Source of the DNA: Phytophthora sp. 'mugwort'
Taxonomy: Eukaryota; Oomycota; Peronosporomycetes; Peronosporales; Peronosporaceae
Direction of reading: 5' to 3'
Assembly (NCBI GenBank): GCA_033558025.1
Contig: JAUCEF010000007.1
Span: forward strand, 7,068,001-7,132,000
Length of the DNA stretch: 64,000 bases
The position numbers and the translations under genes were made by a program. A model generated the notes under the pieces. That model was not told where the DNA came from and searched no databases. It was given only the letters and a program-made list of their open reading frames with translations. Positions within the stretch are counted from its first letter, which is position 1. Each line of letters starts with the position of its first letter. Shown here one piece after another: positions 30,780 through 42,592 of this stretch.

Positions 30780-33700
30780 TCACGTGTGACTGCTATGATG
30801 CCCTGACGAATCTTTCGCTGCTCGAATTAAACTTAGTTGCTCGAGCTTGATTGGGATCTTGCACACCGGACAGGAAGTGAATCCATCCTTCTCCATCTGC
30901 ATTAATCAATTAGCACACAGAAATAATCAGTACACTCCATCTTCCCAGCAACTTGGTGCATCGCATCGATCGTCAAGTACCTTTTTCCAGCAAGGATGGC
31001 AGCAAATGTGGCCGCACTGTGGTGACGCATAGGCCTTACGCGTAATATCGTAGCACACAAAGCACTGCGGATCCTTGACGACAGCTGCAGTCGGAACGTG
31101 TCCGTGATGAGACCCCTTCCTCCTCTTTTGCTGAAGTCGCTCGAAGAACGTCGACATGTCTCTTGGTCGGCTGTGAGCTGAAGTGCTTGAGGCTTTACTA
31201 CTTACCGACACGTCCAGCCCGTTGTCTCTTGCTGCCTCGATAAATCGGTCGCACATTGCCCCGTTCAATACTTTCGGCATCAAGTCCAGGAGCTCTTTAC
31301 AAGCGGGATCGCGTAGCAGATCGCAGATCCCACTTAAAGCCGAGTCGACGTCTTCCCCGGCGTGAAGCTGTCGGATGAACGTATAAAGCATCGGGATGTC
31401 TGAAGGCCGAAGCACTTTTCTTGCCACTGCAGGGAACTCGACCGCAGACATCATTTCGCTTGACCCATCATTTGAAAAAGCACTTCCAGTCTCGTGTTTA
31501 GCTGCAAACTTTTGCTTCGCACTTTGCCATGACTGCACATCGTTGTCATCGACGATGATTGCGTTATCTGCAGAGCCACCACTGCTCAGCATCTTCGGTG
31601 CCGTAAATGGGCGTGAAATCGACGAGGTCGTATCTACCATCGCTGACTTTGAGGTGGACATTAAGAGCGACCCCAACGATCGGTTATGAGGCGCCGCTGG
31701 CCTTGGCAGCGTGGGCGTTGGCAAATAACGCTTCTTGGTTTCTGATTGTGAAAATTTTATTCCGAGCAGTTATATCAGTCAGTATCCAACGCACACTACG
31801 TGCAAGAACATTCACAGCAGACGTACCGGTTGTCTCCGACGGGTCGGATGGATGTCGAAGCAGTTGGGGGTTGACGTAGGACTGCCCGTCTCCAATCGCC
31901 GTTTGAGAGCTAGATCCTGAGAGCTCCGACACACTTGAGTGCTCGCTAGTGTGTTCGCTCTCGCTGTCAGATGGCGTCTTGAACGATTTGGACAAAACCT
32001 TCTTGGACAAACTAATCGCTTTCGGTTGCTGCAGGGGCTTTTTCATTGATGATTCCGGTACTGCTCTTGTCTTGTTGGTCTTAAAAAAACGAGTCAAGCC
32101 AATATGCGCTTCACCTATAGCAAGTTACGTTTCGTTGGATTCCTCACGCATCTAAAGCTCACAGCTGAATATACATCACTAACCGTATCTTCTGCACGTG
32201 TGGCAGTAGGGCTGCAACCACTTTGATAGACACTCCTGCTGCTGCTTCAATGCAAACCTCTCGTCTAGCAAGATGATCGCTCCGTAATCGTGACGGTGAC
32301 GAATGACACGACCAATAGCTTGGTTCACGGCTCGCGATGCTTGTTGGATGTACCATGCATTTCCTGTCAATTTCTGGAGAAGGCACAAGGAAATATTAGC
32401 TGTAGAAGCCCTGAGATTTCATATAAAAACTGACGTTATCTTACCAGTTCGCCCGGAGGCACGACAGCTTCGTCCAAAATGCTCTTCTTCAAGATAATTT
32501 TCGGGTCTTTCGTCGGAGGAAAAGGTAAGCCAGTGATGACTACTGCACGACCTTTGTCATTCGAAAAGTCAATGCCTTCACTCACCTACGCTCATCCCAT
32601 TTCGCAACAGAATTGTTAGATCGATAAACCCAACCTCACCTACTCAAGGCGTTGATACCTTTCCCCGACACACAGCAAAAAACACGGCGCCTCTCGGATT
32701 GTCTGCGATCGCTTGATGATATTCATCAACCACCGCTTTAAAATCCGCTCGTCCTCTAGGCTCCACGAACGTTTGCTTTTGCTGGACAATACGATCCCAA
32801 ATGGATAAAGCTGACTCGCCTGATGCAGGCCGTTGCCACTTGTCGATGCTTTCTTCCAAAATGGAGTAGGAGGGGAAGAAAACCAGCAGACCGTGCGGCA
32901 CGAGGCGAGTGAAATTCACAATCGTGTTGCCCAGCTCCAGCAGGTAGGTTTCTGTCGACCGAAAGTTGTAGCTGGAGTTCAATCTCTTTCCGGTGACACC
33001 AGTAGCCACCACGCCCACCCAAAGTTGGTCGGCATCGACCACGTGGTTGTTCTCTAACCGCACCGGAAAGTCAATGCCAAGCTCTTTGACGGTTGTGCCC
33101 AGTGGAGAAAGTGTTCCACTATAAAGTAAAGTCAGCGATATACTTCTACATGTGTATTACATACGCAAAATAATAGCAATACGTACCTTGTTAAAATGAC
33201 GTTGTGGACATTGTTGGTGCAGATTTCACGAAAAGCGACCCCAGGATGGAAGCACCAGTAGTTAAACACACGTGTAGATGTCTTCTGTTTCCGACCAGCA
33301 TTGAACAGGCGTCCAGCATTTGAAGGTCTATGCAACAAGCGTAAATAATTAATTGGTATTGTCAAGCTGGCAGCAGACGTTACTGGTAAGTACCTTTCTC
33401 GGATTTCTTGAATGTGAACTCTATAACTCTTCGCCGCCTATATCAACGCATAAGTTAAAAGTCTTTAGTGGAAGTTCGAGGTGGAAAACAAACAGGAAGC
33501 ATTACCTTTATATGCTGCTCTTTATTCCGGAAGATGGTGCCCAGAAACGAAAGCATCGTATCGAGTTTTGATGCAGCTCGTTGCGAGTCGTCTCCACCAT
33601 GCGCCACTTCAACGATTTCTTCAATCATACTGAGGACAAGCGGACACGTCTTAAAGTTCACGTTGAATTGCTCAAAGAATTCAAAAATGTACTGTCCGGG

Positions 33701-35127
33701 CTAAATAATAATCATAAAAAGTGTTAGCTAACCCCGAAATACGTATCTGATCGGGTATGCGCCCTCTTTTACCTTTGTAAATCCCCCATTCGCGGACAAC
33801 GGGAAACTATTAAGCCCTTTGTCAATTTCCATGAACAGGGCTCGCAACGTTTGGGTTGACTAGGCAAACAACATGTTAGAGTTCTACTATGCTATATGAA
33901 TTACCTCACGCAGAATTCCTACCTCCATGGTCAAGTTGCTCCCCGCGTTCAACTGTATGCTGTTGTTTGATAAACCTCTGATGAACGTGTCAACTTCTGA
34001 AATGCAGCCAGAAATGTCATTCGACGAGAGCGCGTAGGAAGCTGCGTCACTTGCAATCGATTCCTAGACATAGACACAGAGCAACTACTCTCAGTAAATT
34101 GTCGCAAAAAAACAAAAGAAACATGGAATCCTCTCGAGAATTGGAGACGCCCTCGTACCACATTATGTGCCTCGTCAAAAATCAAAATCGAGTTTTCGAT
34201 GGAAATACCGATCGAGCGACGCGCGAGAGGGTCGATAAGGTAGTTGTACGGCACAAATACAATCTCAGCTTCAGGCAGCATATTCCTCGTCAGGAAAAAT
34301 GGGCAAATCTGACACACAAGCGACGACATTGTTAGCTATTAAAACAACTAAAAAAAATGCATGAGATTGGCATAATATAAACTTACGGTCTTCTCCTTCA
34401 TCGTAGTCACGAGCTCCTCGATATCCATAATCGGCTGTGCCTGCTTCTTTGACCGCTTTGCATACGAATCAAAGCCTAACTTGTACATACACCTATAACA
34501 TGTCCAACGTCCCGTCATGACATGAGTACATTACAGACTCCAAAGCATCAGCGCACCTCCTGTCCTTGCATGTCGACCTGCACGCAAGGTTCTGCCTCGT
34601 GCCTCGGAGCTTCGACACCTTCTCGTTCACGCAGAGATGCTCTCGAGAGCCGAGCACCGCGACGTTGGGGCGGTACGAGGTGTTCTTCAGTTCCTGGACC
34701 ACCTGCTTCAGCTGTGAGTGCGTTCTGGACGAATAAATGATCCTCGGCAGCTGCGGTGCATCGCTCTCGCCGTCATTGCCGTATCCTTCGTAGGCCAGCG
34801 ACGCGCCCGGACGCTTGGTCGGCGCCAACGCACTTGTGCCGAGTTTCTTCTGCAGCTCCCGACGCCAGGCCAACGTCGCGCACAGCAGACACAGTGTCTA
34901 CATAGTGGATATGTTACAACGATAAAATATGTTACTTATTGATATTAAAAAAAATGTTTCATTTAGACTGCTGGCGGCTGGACCTTGCCGGTGCCCGTGG
35001 GACTCTCGAGGATGGCGTTCTGCTTAGATGTGAGTGCCAGCAACACCTTCTCCATGTATATGAGCTGCGAGTCGTAGGGCGGGAACGGGAACTCTACGGG
35101 GATGCCGCAGATCTCGAGCGCCACCAT
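30780..35127 (-). CDS. RTEL1: Regulator of telomere elongation helicase (RTEL1), 15 exons
   Basis: Exons on the minus strand: 35127-34984, 34897-34530, 34492-34387, 34308-34159, 34063-33923, 33859-33773, 33700-33506, 33437-33394, 33327-33187, 33118-32659, 32585-32445, 32373-32184, 32114-31827, 31696-30981, 30896-30780. All junctions are GT-AG and the phases close to 1095 residues. It is an FeS-containing superfamily 2 (XPD-like) DNA helicase: Walker A SPTGTGK in exon 1, FeS-cluster Cys residues in exons 2-4 (HLC, LAC, RRC, QICPFF), FDEAHN in exon 4, SGTLSPLG in exon 10 and motif [11 protein letters not shown] in exon 12. C-terminal parts include a harmonin-like helical domain (exon 14, [19 protein letters not shown]) and a C4C4 RING split over exons 14-15 ([21 protein letters not shown]). 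RTEL1 unwinds D-loops, T-loops and G-quadruplexes in the nucleus. The exon 1 donor GTCCAG is weak. Confidence 0.92.
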
Positions 35128-35265
35128 GGTCGAACTCCGCGCGCGCTCGACTCGAAAAAGATGATTAGTTGCAGTTGGGTGCGCCACACCATATATTACC
35201 AAATCCGACTAAATTACAAAAACTGGACCCAAATTGGTCACTCCACTTCAATCAGCGGACATAGC
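35128..35265. promoter_or_regulatory. Bidirectional promoter RTEL1 / LYR-TPR gene
   Basis: Only 138 bp separate the two start codons. The stretch holds ATTGG (35233-35237, CCAAT on the minus strand). On the plus strand TCACTCCACTTCAATC at 35239-35254 resembles an oomycete initiator followed by its flanking element, just upstream of the plus-strand start. Confidence 0.6.
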
Positions 35266-36183
35266 ATGCCGACCTCAAAGCTTGTGGTGGCGCTGTACCG
35301 CTCGCTCCTGCGCAGCGCTAAGGTGCTGGACGGTCAGGAGGTCTTCAAGGCGATCCTGCCGCGTGAGGTAGAGTGGCGTCGTGGGGCCAAGTGGTGCGAC
35401 TTCTTCGGTTCCAGCTCCTCCTGTGTCGAGGCCGTGCGCACTGAGTTCCGCACACGGAGACCCACGAGCGAGCTGGGTGACGGGCTGGATGAGGCTCTGC
35501 AGATCCATAAGACGGTCGCGCAGCGTGTTCATCTGCTGTATCGCGACGAGGATGACCTACAACTGCTCACGTTCGCCGAGGTGCTGCACCCCACGACGTT
35601 TGATGACAAGTACGAGTGGGAGAAGCGCCAGCTGTCGGAGGAGGACACCGAGGCGCTGAGTGGGGCGCTGGAGCTTATCCGAAGCGCGTCCCAGCTTCTT
35701 GCGAGCGATGACTTGGGCATGAGGGACAAGACGAGGCTCGCTAAGGCCTACTATGTCGAGTCTATCAAATTGTTCGAGACTGCAGACGCCCATGCGTATC
35801 TCGGCTGGCATTTCTACTTGGACGGCAAGATTGACGAGGCCGTGAGTGAATGTCAGCGAGCTATTCAAATGGACCCAGCGTTTGGCAACCCGTATAATGA
35901 TCTAGGGCTCATTCGGGTTCAAGAGGGCAAGAAAGACGAGGCGCTGGATCTGTTTCAGAAGGCGAAGACAGCACATCGCAATGATGTAAGGCATTATGCG
36001 TGTCAGAATCTAGCTGCGTTGCACTTGGAGGAGAATCGCGTAAAACCGGCGCTGCATGAATACATCGAGGCCTTATATTGGATGAGGTCTGACGAGTCCA
36101 AGAGGAACATGATCCGGAACACGGTCACCGACATGGGGGATGTTTTGATCGCGTTGTCAGCAAGCAAGACAACGACGGAGTAA
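35266..36183 (+). CDS. Tetratricopeptide repeat protein with N-terminal LYR-like motif
   Basis: Intronless, 305 residues from the ATG at 35266. An open frame extends further upstream, but that part overlaps RTEL1 exon 1 on the other strand and is not coding. Residues 5-20 (KLVVALYRSLLRSAKV) match the start of LYR-motif proteins, small mitochondrial factors that bind acyl carrier protein. Residues about 171-275 form two to three TPR units (AHAYLGWHFYLDGKIDEAVS, NPYNDLGLIRVQEGKKDEAL, then QNLAALHLEENRVKPALHEY). The middle (residues 60-165) is charged and helical. Function unknown; a protein-interaction adaptor, perhaps mitochondrial, is inferred. The end lies 73 bp from the convergent METTL16 gene. 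Confidence 0.85.
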   Translation: MPTSKLVVALYRSLLRSAKVLDGQEVFKAILPREVEWRRGAKWCDFFGSSSSCVEAVRTEFRTRRPTSELGDGLDEALQIHKTVAQRVHLLYRDEDDLQLLTFAEVLHPTTFDDKYEWEKRQLSEEDTEALSGALELIRSASQLLASDDLGMRDKTRLAKAYYVESIKLFETADAHAYLGWHFYLDGKIDEAVSECQRAIQMDPAFGNPYNDLGLIRVQEGKKDEALDLFQKAKTAHRNDVRHYACQNLAALHLEENRVKPALHEYIEALYWMRSDESKRNMIRNTVTDMGDVLIALSASKTTTE

Positions 36184-36256
36184 GGATACAGAACTGCGGT
36201 AATCAGCGACGCTAAGCCGGTGGGATGTGATTCGACAATGCTTTTTCTTTAATGGA

Positions 36257-38120
36257 TCAGAGTTTTACTGCCCCCTGCTGCCGACGCTGAAGCTTTCTTC
36301 GCCACTGCCGACCAGTGCGAATGGTGGCTGCTTGCAGCATATCGACTGTCGTCCAGAATTCAGCACGTTCCCCTTCTTCGAAGACAGCCAAGACCTCGAA
36401 ACCCTCCTCATCTTCCAATGTGAATATCTCCACTCGGCCGGCACAGTACACGGTTGAGTTGTTATCGGATGCTTTCCTATGCTGTTCCAATCGGCACATG
36501 AGCCAATTCTGCCCTTCCTCCTTCTCGTCTGCATCTTCATATTCCTTCTCCTCCTGTTGCTGCTCCGTGGAATCCATCGATAGGTGGAGCTTCTCTTTGG
36601 ACTCAACAAATTCGCAAATCCTCTGGAGAACCTCCTCTATTGAAGTACAACCATTTGCCGCTGCAGTAGAAGAACGTGGGGAGGCCAGTTAGCCCCTTCA
36701 TACCGCAAGAAAGCATCGACAACGTACAAACCAACCTGCTTCATTTTTCTGTGGCACCTGGAAACTAAGTTCTTGTCTGCGATGGGCTTCTTTCCGTTTA
36801 CCTAGTACCTTTGCCTGCAGGTCAAAGCAATTCATACAAAGCCCATTAGTAACCACTATACGAATCTACAGTTTCTTGTTCACCTGCCAGGCAAAACTAG
36901 GGATAGCTCAATTCTGGTAAGCACGATACACCGATGAAACGTACAGAAGGGTCGTCAATCACATCTGCCGAGAACGTCCACGCGATTCCCCATCGCTTGG
37001 TTCGTCCCTGGAAAAATTCCGTCGTGCGAGTGCTTTGCACCTTTTTCTCACGGAGTAGAGCTAGAAGTTTGCGCAAACTCGACTTTTTGCCCAGCATCGA
37101 AGTGAACCAAAGCACACGATGCTGCAGTATCTCACTTTCTGTGATAATATTTCCTATAAACGCCACTTCGCCTCCAGGGAAGATCATCTCGTTATCGCTG
37201 CCCATACAGCTCGAGTCTGGATTTGTGTCGGCTTCGTTCATGTTGTCGAAAAAGGGTGGATTACACATGACAAAGTGAAATTTGCGCTCCGGTGGCTCGT
37301 CCTGCAACGGTTCCAGTAGCAGCTTGTTCGTGTGTGTCCGCTTGACAGATACCAACGTTTCCAGTTGATTCCGAGCCACATTGGCTTTGGCACATTCGTA
37401 CGACTCGGAATCAATCTCCGTCGCGATAAACGTCCACTTGTTCATGGTCGCGCCCAGTAATGCGTAGATACAATTTGCTCCAGTCCCCACGTCGACACCA
37501 GACACAATCACCTCGTTTATCGGCGTAGATTTATGACTAGATTCTCCACTTTGCTCGTGTTCCCCTACAAACCCGCTCCAATTCGCTTGACGGAGCAAGT
37601 CTTCGATCCAATGGAGATAATTCAAACGGTTTGGCAACTAGCAATAGCAACACAAAGATGAGCTTAAACACCCCAAAATGCCTCGGCCAATTATACAATT
37701 ACGTACTGGTGGACACAGCCGGTTAATGGGGATATTCCATTGTAGTCCAAAGTCGTGCAGCAGCAGCGTCTTCGTCAGCTCCCTGGTCAAAACGTGCAGC
37801 CCAGTTGAATCAGTGCGCGCTGCCCTTAGTATCAATAATACAATAGCCGATTTTCTCCTGTACCTGACAGCGAACGGATCGTCCCATGCGAGCGACGCTC
37901 GGCACTTGACATCGTCTACATTGCGCAGACTGGGGTAGTCAAGCACTCCGTGAGTCCAATGAATCGGCAGCGCAGCCACCCAACGGCTCACTTACTACTG
38001 CTTAAAATTTGGGTATTGCTGGCCTAGCGCATAGAAATCGGGCGGGCTGTTCTTGTATCGGTTCCGGTCATGCGCTAAGGCGCCGAGATGCGGAGTCGGT
38101 CGCCGCCGTTCGCCACGCAT
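36257..38120 (-). CDS. METTL16: METTL16-type RNA N6-adenosine methyltransferase, six exons
   Basis: Exons: 38120-37996, 37929-37864, 37824-37707, 37637-36930, 36814-36736, 36660-36257; phases close to 499 residues. The start of the mature fold is recognisable: RNRYKNSPPDFYALGQQYP, FAVR, LTKTLLLHDFGLQWNIPINR, LNYLHWIEDLL. These match the RNA-binding N-terminal module and the start of the Rossmann methyltransferase. Exon 4 holds the SAM-binding VSGVDVGTGANCIYALLG and the catalytic NPPF motif (MCNPPFFDN), then LGKKSSLRKLLALL and KRWGIAWTF. METTL16 methylates U6 snRNA in the ACAGA box and hairpins of SAM synthetase mRNA. The C-terminal exons are oomycete-specific with an acidic EEKEYEDADEKEE run. 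Exon 4 could instead end a few codons later; the chosen donor is the one that keeps phase. Confidence 0.88.
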
Positions 38121-38276
38121 TGCAGAGTGCAAGCGGAAAATGTACCACACAAATGGTACGCAGTTGACGTTTGAAGTAGTACATAGATTATTTACAATAA
38201 ATATGATGTTGCAAAAATCATTATTTTCGACCACCTCCAGTTTACAAGCAAAGCAAGTTATCCCTATACCAAGTTT

Positions 38277-40870
38277 CTACTGTGCACCAAAGCGCCGAGC
38301 GTCTGCTCTCTGTTGCCTTGCTTGGCTGCTGCGAACTGAAGCTCGAGACGCGCCTGGACGCTTGAAGTTGTCTCTCTTACCGCCAGTATCTCTGCGTGCA
38401 AACAGTAGCGTCGGCCTCGATGATGCGGGTGCAGCCGTTGATGACGATGTCGTAGCTTCCCCCAGAGCTTGCAGTACATACTTGATAGCGACACTCGTCG
38501 CCTCCAAATTCTCGCGCATAGACGCCATGGCAGCTTCGCGGAGAATGGCACTCACGTCTCCAGCAGACAACCCACCAGTATGCTTGGCCATGTGCTTGGC
38601 TACTGCTTCCCGAGAATTGAGAACTGGTTCAGCAGAATACTCGACAGGGACTTTCTCCAGCGCTTGAAGGATGATCGCATACCTCGCATCTTCGTCCGGA
38701 AAGTCGACATGAATATGAACGTCAAAACGTCTGATACCACACACAAAACACAACAGAATTTCGGTCAGGAACTGACAATAGTAAATACATAAAAAGCAGA
38801 CAAAAAGTACCCGGGTCGAAGAATTGCTGGATCGAGGAGCTCTTTGTTGGTAGTAGAGGCAAGAATCACCACGTGTTGTTTAAGGAAGGCCATGCGCGCT
38901 TCGTCGCTTGCCAGACTTCGCTGAAGCTTGGACCGGCTCGTTGTGAAGCCATCCATCTCAACAAGCAACATACTGAGCATGCGGTCAAACGTCTGCTCGG
39001 TGCTTGTGTCAAAGCCTCGCAGAGGTGCAATGCTTTCGATCTGATCGAAGTATAGCACACAGGGAGCAGCATTTCTCGCGGTAATAAAGAGCTCCTGAAG
39101 CGCTTTTTCAGTGTCACCAACGATCTTTGTCAATAAGTCGCTGCACTGCACAGACACAAACGACGCGAGTCCACGTCGACGGATTTCTTCAGCAACGGCA
39201 TTAGCCAAATGGGTTTTGCCGGATCCCGGTGGGCCAGTTAGCAGTATACCTTTCGGTGGAGTAGTTCCAAACCTCAAGAACCGACTACAGTCTTCAAGCG
39301 GTTCCAGCAATGAAACGCGGAGGGTTTGAATGGCATCGTCCATGCCGAAGACAGTGGAAAAGGCCCGCAGTGATGTATCCTCGCTGTGTTTTTGAATGGA
39401 AGTAGACGTCGGTTGTTGTTGCTTCTGCGAGATGTGATGCGTCTGGAGGACGGACGGGTAGGTCACTGCCAGTGCCTCTTCAAAGTGGCGTGGGCAGACC
39501 AGCACGCTGTCTTCTGTCTTCGTTGCTGCCGCTTCGTTCAGACAAACTTGAAGTGCCTTCTGACAAAGACTCAGTAGATCAGCTCCTACAAACCCACCCG
39601 TGCTTTCGCTCAGTTGGATCAGGAATGCATTGTCAAGTGTGTCCACGTGCCACGTCTTCGTTATGATCTGGAGAATTTCAAGTCGTTCTGTTTGTGTAGG
39701 AGGCTCGATGCTCACAAATTGATCGAGTCGCCCGTTTGAAAGTACCGCGGCATCCACATCTCCAGGGCGAGTTGTAGTGCTCAGAACGAAGACTCGGTGC
39801 GACGACGCCTTGATCTTCTCCAGCGACGATAGCAACGCCCCCAAGACTCCAATCTCAAGCGCACTTTGAGAATCAGCCAGGACTCGTCGATTGCTACCGA
39901 TCGCTTCAATGCCATCGATCAGCAAAATACTCGGAGACTGGAGCACTGCACGTTCAAAGCACTTGACCAACTGCTTCTCCGACTGACCGACAAATGTCTG
40001 AAAAATGTCTGCCGCGTTCACGAAAATTGACGTCACGCCTAAACATTTGCAAACCGCCTTCGCCAGCGCCGTCTTGCCGCTACCAGGCAGTCCGCTAACA
40101 AGCGCTCCGACACTTGGTTCAACAGTCACGTCCTTATCTTGACCCGGTCCAAGACGCTGCAAAATCGTCTCCAGCAGACTCCTTGCGTACTTCTCGACGC
40201 CTCCAAGTTCGCTCGTAATCTGCTCCATATACGATTCAACTGGCTTGAACGTCGCAATGTTTAACGTGCTTTGTGGTCGTTCGTCCCCTTTAAAGCTCAG
40301 TTTAACTCTCGTCGTACCCGAAATCGTCCCGAGCTGCTCGCAACATCCCGAGCCCCGCGATTCCCACTCTACATCTTCAAACGTCACTCCGTCTCTGCGG
40401 TTCAGCCAGCCTACGGACAATCGTCTCCCAGCCCATACAAATGCGCCGTCTAACAACCTGCCCGCGATCCGTTGCAGGCCGCGAAGCACCGCACTGGGAG
40501 GTCTCGTCCGGTCCTGAAACTCCACACGGACACTGGCAACCACACCGCACCTGCACTTGCACTTGGCTGTAGTTTTCTCTTCGTTGTCTGCAGCTACAGA
40601 TTCCACTTGCAGCGCCATTGGCTGCGTCTCTAGACCTTCAGACAGCTGCAGAGCTTCCAGTAGCCCGAAAGACGCCGCCGATCCGTCCTCTTGGCGTCGC
40701 AGCTGAGCGAATGCAACACTCGACCCGATCGAAACCCGCACGAATTCATGGGCACTCCGCACTGCAGAACTGTAGATGATACAGCGCTCGTCCCTCGCCG
40801 TCGACGTCGCCGTCAGCGCCGCACGCGCAGCGCCACCCACTGCCACATTATTGATACAGACCGTACCCAT
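38277..40870 (-). CDS. Tandem AAA ATPase, AFG2/SPATA5-like, with altered Walker B motifs
   Basis: Exon 1 is 40870-38811 and exon 2 is 38730-38277, joined by an 80-bp intron that falls inside the LRPGRFD arginine-finger motif; 837 residues. Two AAA modules of CDC48/AFG2 type follow a divergent N-terminal domain of about 240 residues. D1 has Walker A GLPGSGKT (260-267). D2 has GPPGSGKT (546-553), sensor ASTTN and LRPGRFD. The Walker B motifs are unusual: D1 reads ILLIDG (Asp319, Gly320) and D2 reads VLYFDQ (Asp609, Gln610), so neither has the Glu that activates water. The tail is basic and Ser/Arg-rich. AFG2-type ATPases release assembly factors from pre-60S ribosomes; PEX1-like or NVL-like assignment is possible. 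Whether this one hydrolyses ATP is uncertain. Confidence 0.85.
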
Positions 40871-41053
40871 TTTGCAATGATTGCAACGACACTTGGGGCA
40901 ACACGTCTATAATATAGGGAATTTGTAATTTAGATACAAATCCAAGTTAATTAGGAATGTCGCTCCAACTACGTGTAACCTTTCCATCGCACTAGCAAAT
41001 TGCTAATAGCAATAGTGTATCATTCGCTCTTCCTAGAGCGCTGCTGAGCCCTT
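40871..41053. promoter_or_regulatory. Bidirectional promoter AAA ATPase / protein kinase
   Basis: 183 bp between start codons. The plus strand has TATCATTCGCTCTTCC at 41018-41033 and the minus strand AATCATTGC just before the AAA start codon. Both contain the TCATT core of the oomycete initiator. Confidence 0.55.
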
Positions 41054-42321
41054 ATGGACGTGTGGTTCGTGACGACGCAGTACCCCAAGTATGGCGATCG
41101 TCCTCCATATGAGAGCGTGAGTCACCCCGCCGTCTCCTCGCACTCGCGTCCGTTCACCATGCGGGTGCCCAGCGTGTACCTGGTCTGGGATTCAAAGCTC
41201 GGGGTCATCGCTCTGCGTCGTCGAGAGCGGCAACTGGCCGTCAGTCGCTGCGGCTTCGTACTCGCCGGCGTCTACTTCAGAGTAGATCAGGCCGCAGCGC
41301 TGCAGGTCCCCGTAGCGCTCAAGATCATGGACCGAGCCCAAGTTCTGCTGCAACATGACGACGTGGAGAGCGAGATCCGCGTCATGGGGCAGTTGCAGAT
41401 GGGGGGCCTTGACGCCCCATTGGCCAACGAATACATGATCCGATGGGAGTACGCCAGCGACGTCTACAACCAATATGTGGCCACAGAGTACGTGGCTAAT
41501 GGCAGTTTGCAGGCTTATGCTCATCGCCAGGTGCACCAGCTCATGTTCCGACACTTGCAAGAGTTCGCGCACGAGCATGGAGCTGCCCCCACGAAGCTCG
41601 AGTGCATTTCGTATGTGTATCGGGGCTCTGGCCACGAGTGGATGAGGGAGGGGATTGAGATTTTCAAGGGAATTGCGCGGGCGTTGACGTATTTGCATGC
41701 ACAGAATGTGGCACACTTGGACTTAGATGTGTACAATGTGGCAGTGGATGCACGGACGTGTCCAAGAGTCATTGACCTTGGAAGCAGTCAGATTATGGAT
41801 AATAGAGGGATGGTGGGCACAGGGTCTGTGAGCATCAAGTGCAAGCCCCTGTTTGTGTCCCCCGAAGTGAGGTCGCACCAGAGGATGGCGCCGCCCAGAC
41901 CGGGTTTTAATGGCGCAGCGGCGGATATGTGGGCTGCAGGAGTCATTGTGAGTTACGAGTGGTGTTGGTGCTTTTTGTGCAGAAGATGTGACTGTTTATC
42001 TGACTGTTTTATTTTGTGTTGTAATGGTGAGTGTAGTTGGTACAGTGTGTGGTGTGGGGCTTCCGTGGTGGACCGACGTATTTGGTGTCCAATACGAACT
42101 GGCGGAGAGACGTGTTCAGCCATATCGACGCGACGTGCAGCCCGAAAACTTGCCATTTGTGCGTGAATTTCATCTCCATCCCGCCACTTATCGGTGCGAT
42201 TATCAAGCAATTGCTGCATGTGGACCCGAAGCAGCGGCCCTCTGCCTATGAAGTGGCAATGGCATTGCAGGAAAATCGGCAAGTGCAATTATTCCCCGTA
42301 CATCCAAGAATACAAGGATAA
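41054..42321 (+). CDS. Divergent protein kinase, two exons
   Basis: Exon 1 41054-41947 and exon 2 42046-42321 (donor GTGAGT, acceptor GGTACAG), about 389 residues. Kinase landmarks: VALKIMD (Lys of subdomain II, near residue 94), ESEIRVM (likely C-helix), ATEYVANGSL (hinge), and a catalytic loop HLDLDVYN at residues 221-228 that keeps the catalytic Asp223 and Asn228 but replaces HRD by HLD. IDLGSS stands for DFG, VSPEV for APE, and AADMWAAGV forms subdomain IX. Exon 2 supplies the final helix LLHVDPKQRPSA. The intron acceptor is my choice; later exon 2 starts are possible, since the segment after the junction does not match kinases well. Oomycetes have many such kinases; substrate unknown. 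Confidence 0.75.
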
Positions 42322-42592
42322 GCGAGTGGAGAAGGAGATTTTGTTTGTGGCCTGGAATATGCTGCGGTGAAACTGATCACGTCGCAATGGCAACCGAATG
42401 ATTCTAGTGTCTACCAGATGCTGGTGGTGTTGCAAAAGGAGAGAGCAGTTGTGCCGACGAAGCAGTAGACGAAGACGACGTGTAGTGGCGCAAGATGTGC
42501 TGCTCCTGCAAGATCGACATCGTGAACGTGAAGTCTTCCTGGAAGATTCACGATCCCGTTAGCAGAAGAATGTCAGTGCCGATTTGTTTATG
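42322..42592. other. Convergent intergenic region
   Basis: Lies between the kinase stop and the presumed end of the repeat-protein gene. A plus-strand frame (QWQPNDSSVYQMLVVLQK) continues without an ATG and could be a leftover 3' exon of the kinase. Not resolved. Confidence 0.4.

Noticed and set aside
34939..35265. Upstream extension of the TPR protein frame
   Set aside because: Open by chance through RTEL1 exon 1 on the opposite strand. The ATG at 35266 follows a plausible initiator and begins the recognisable protein.
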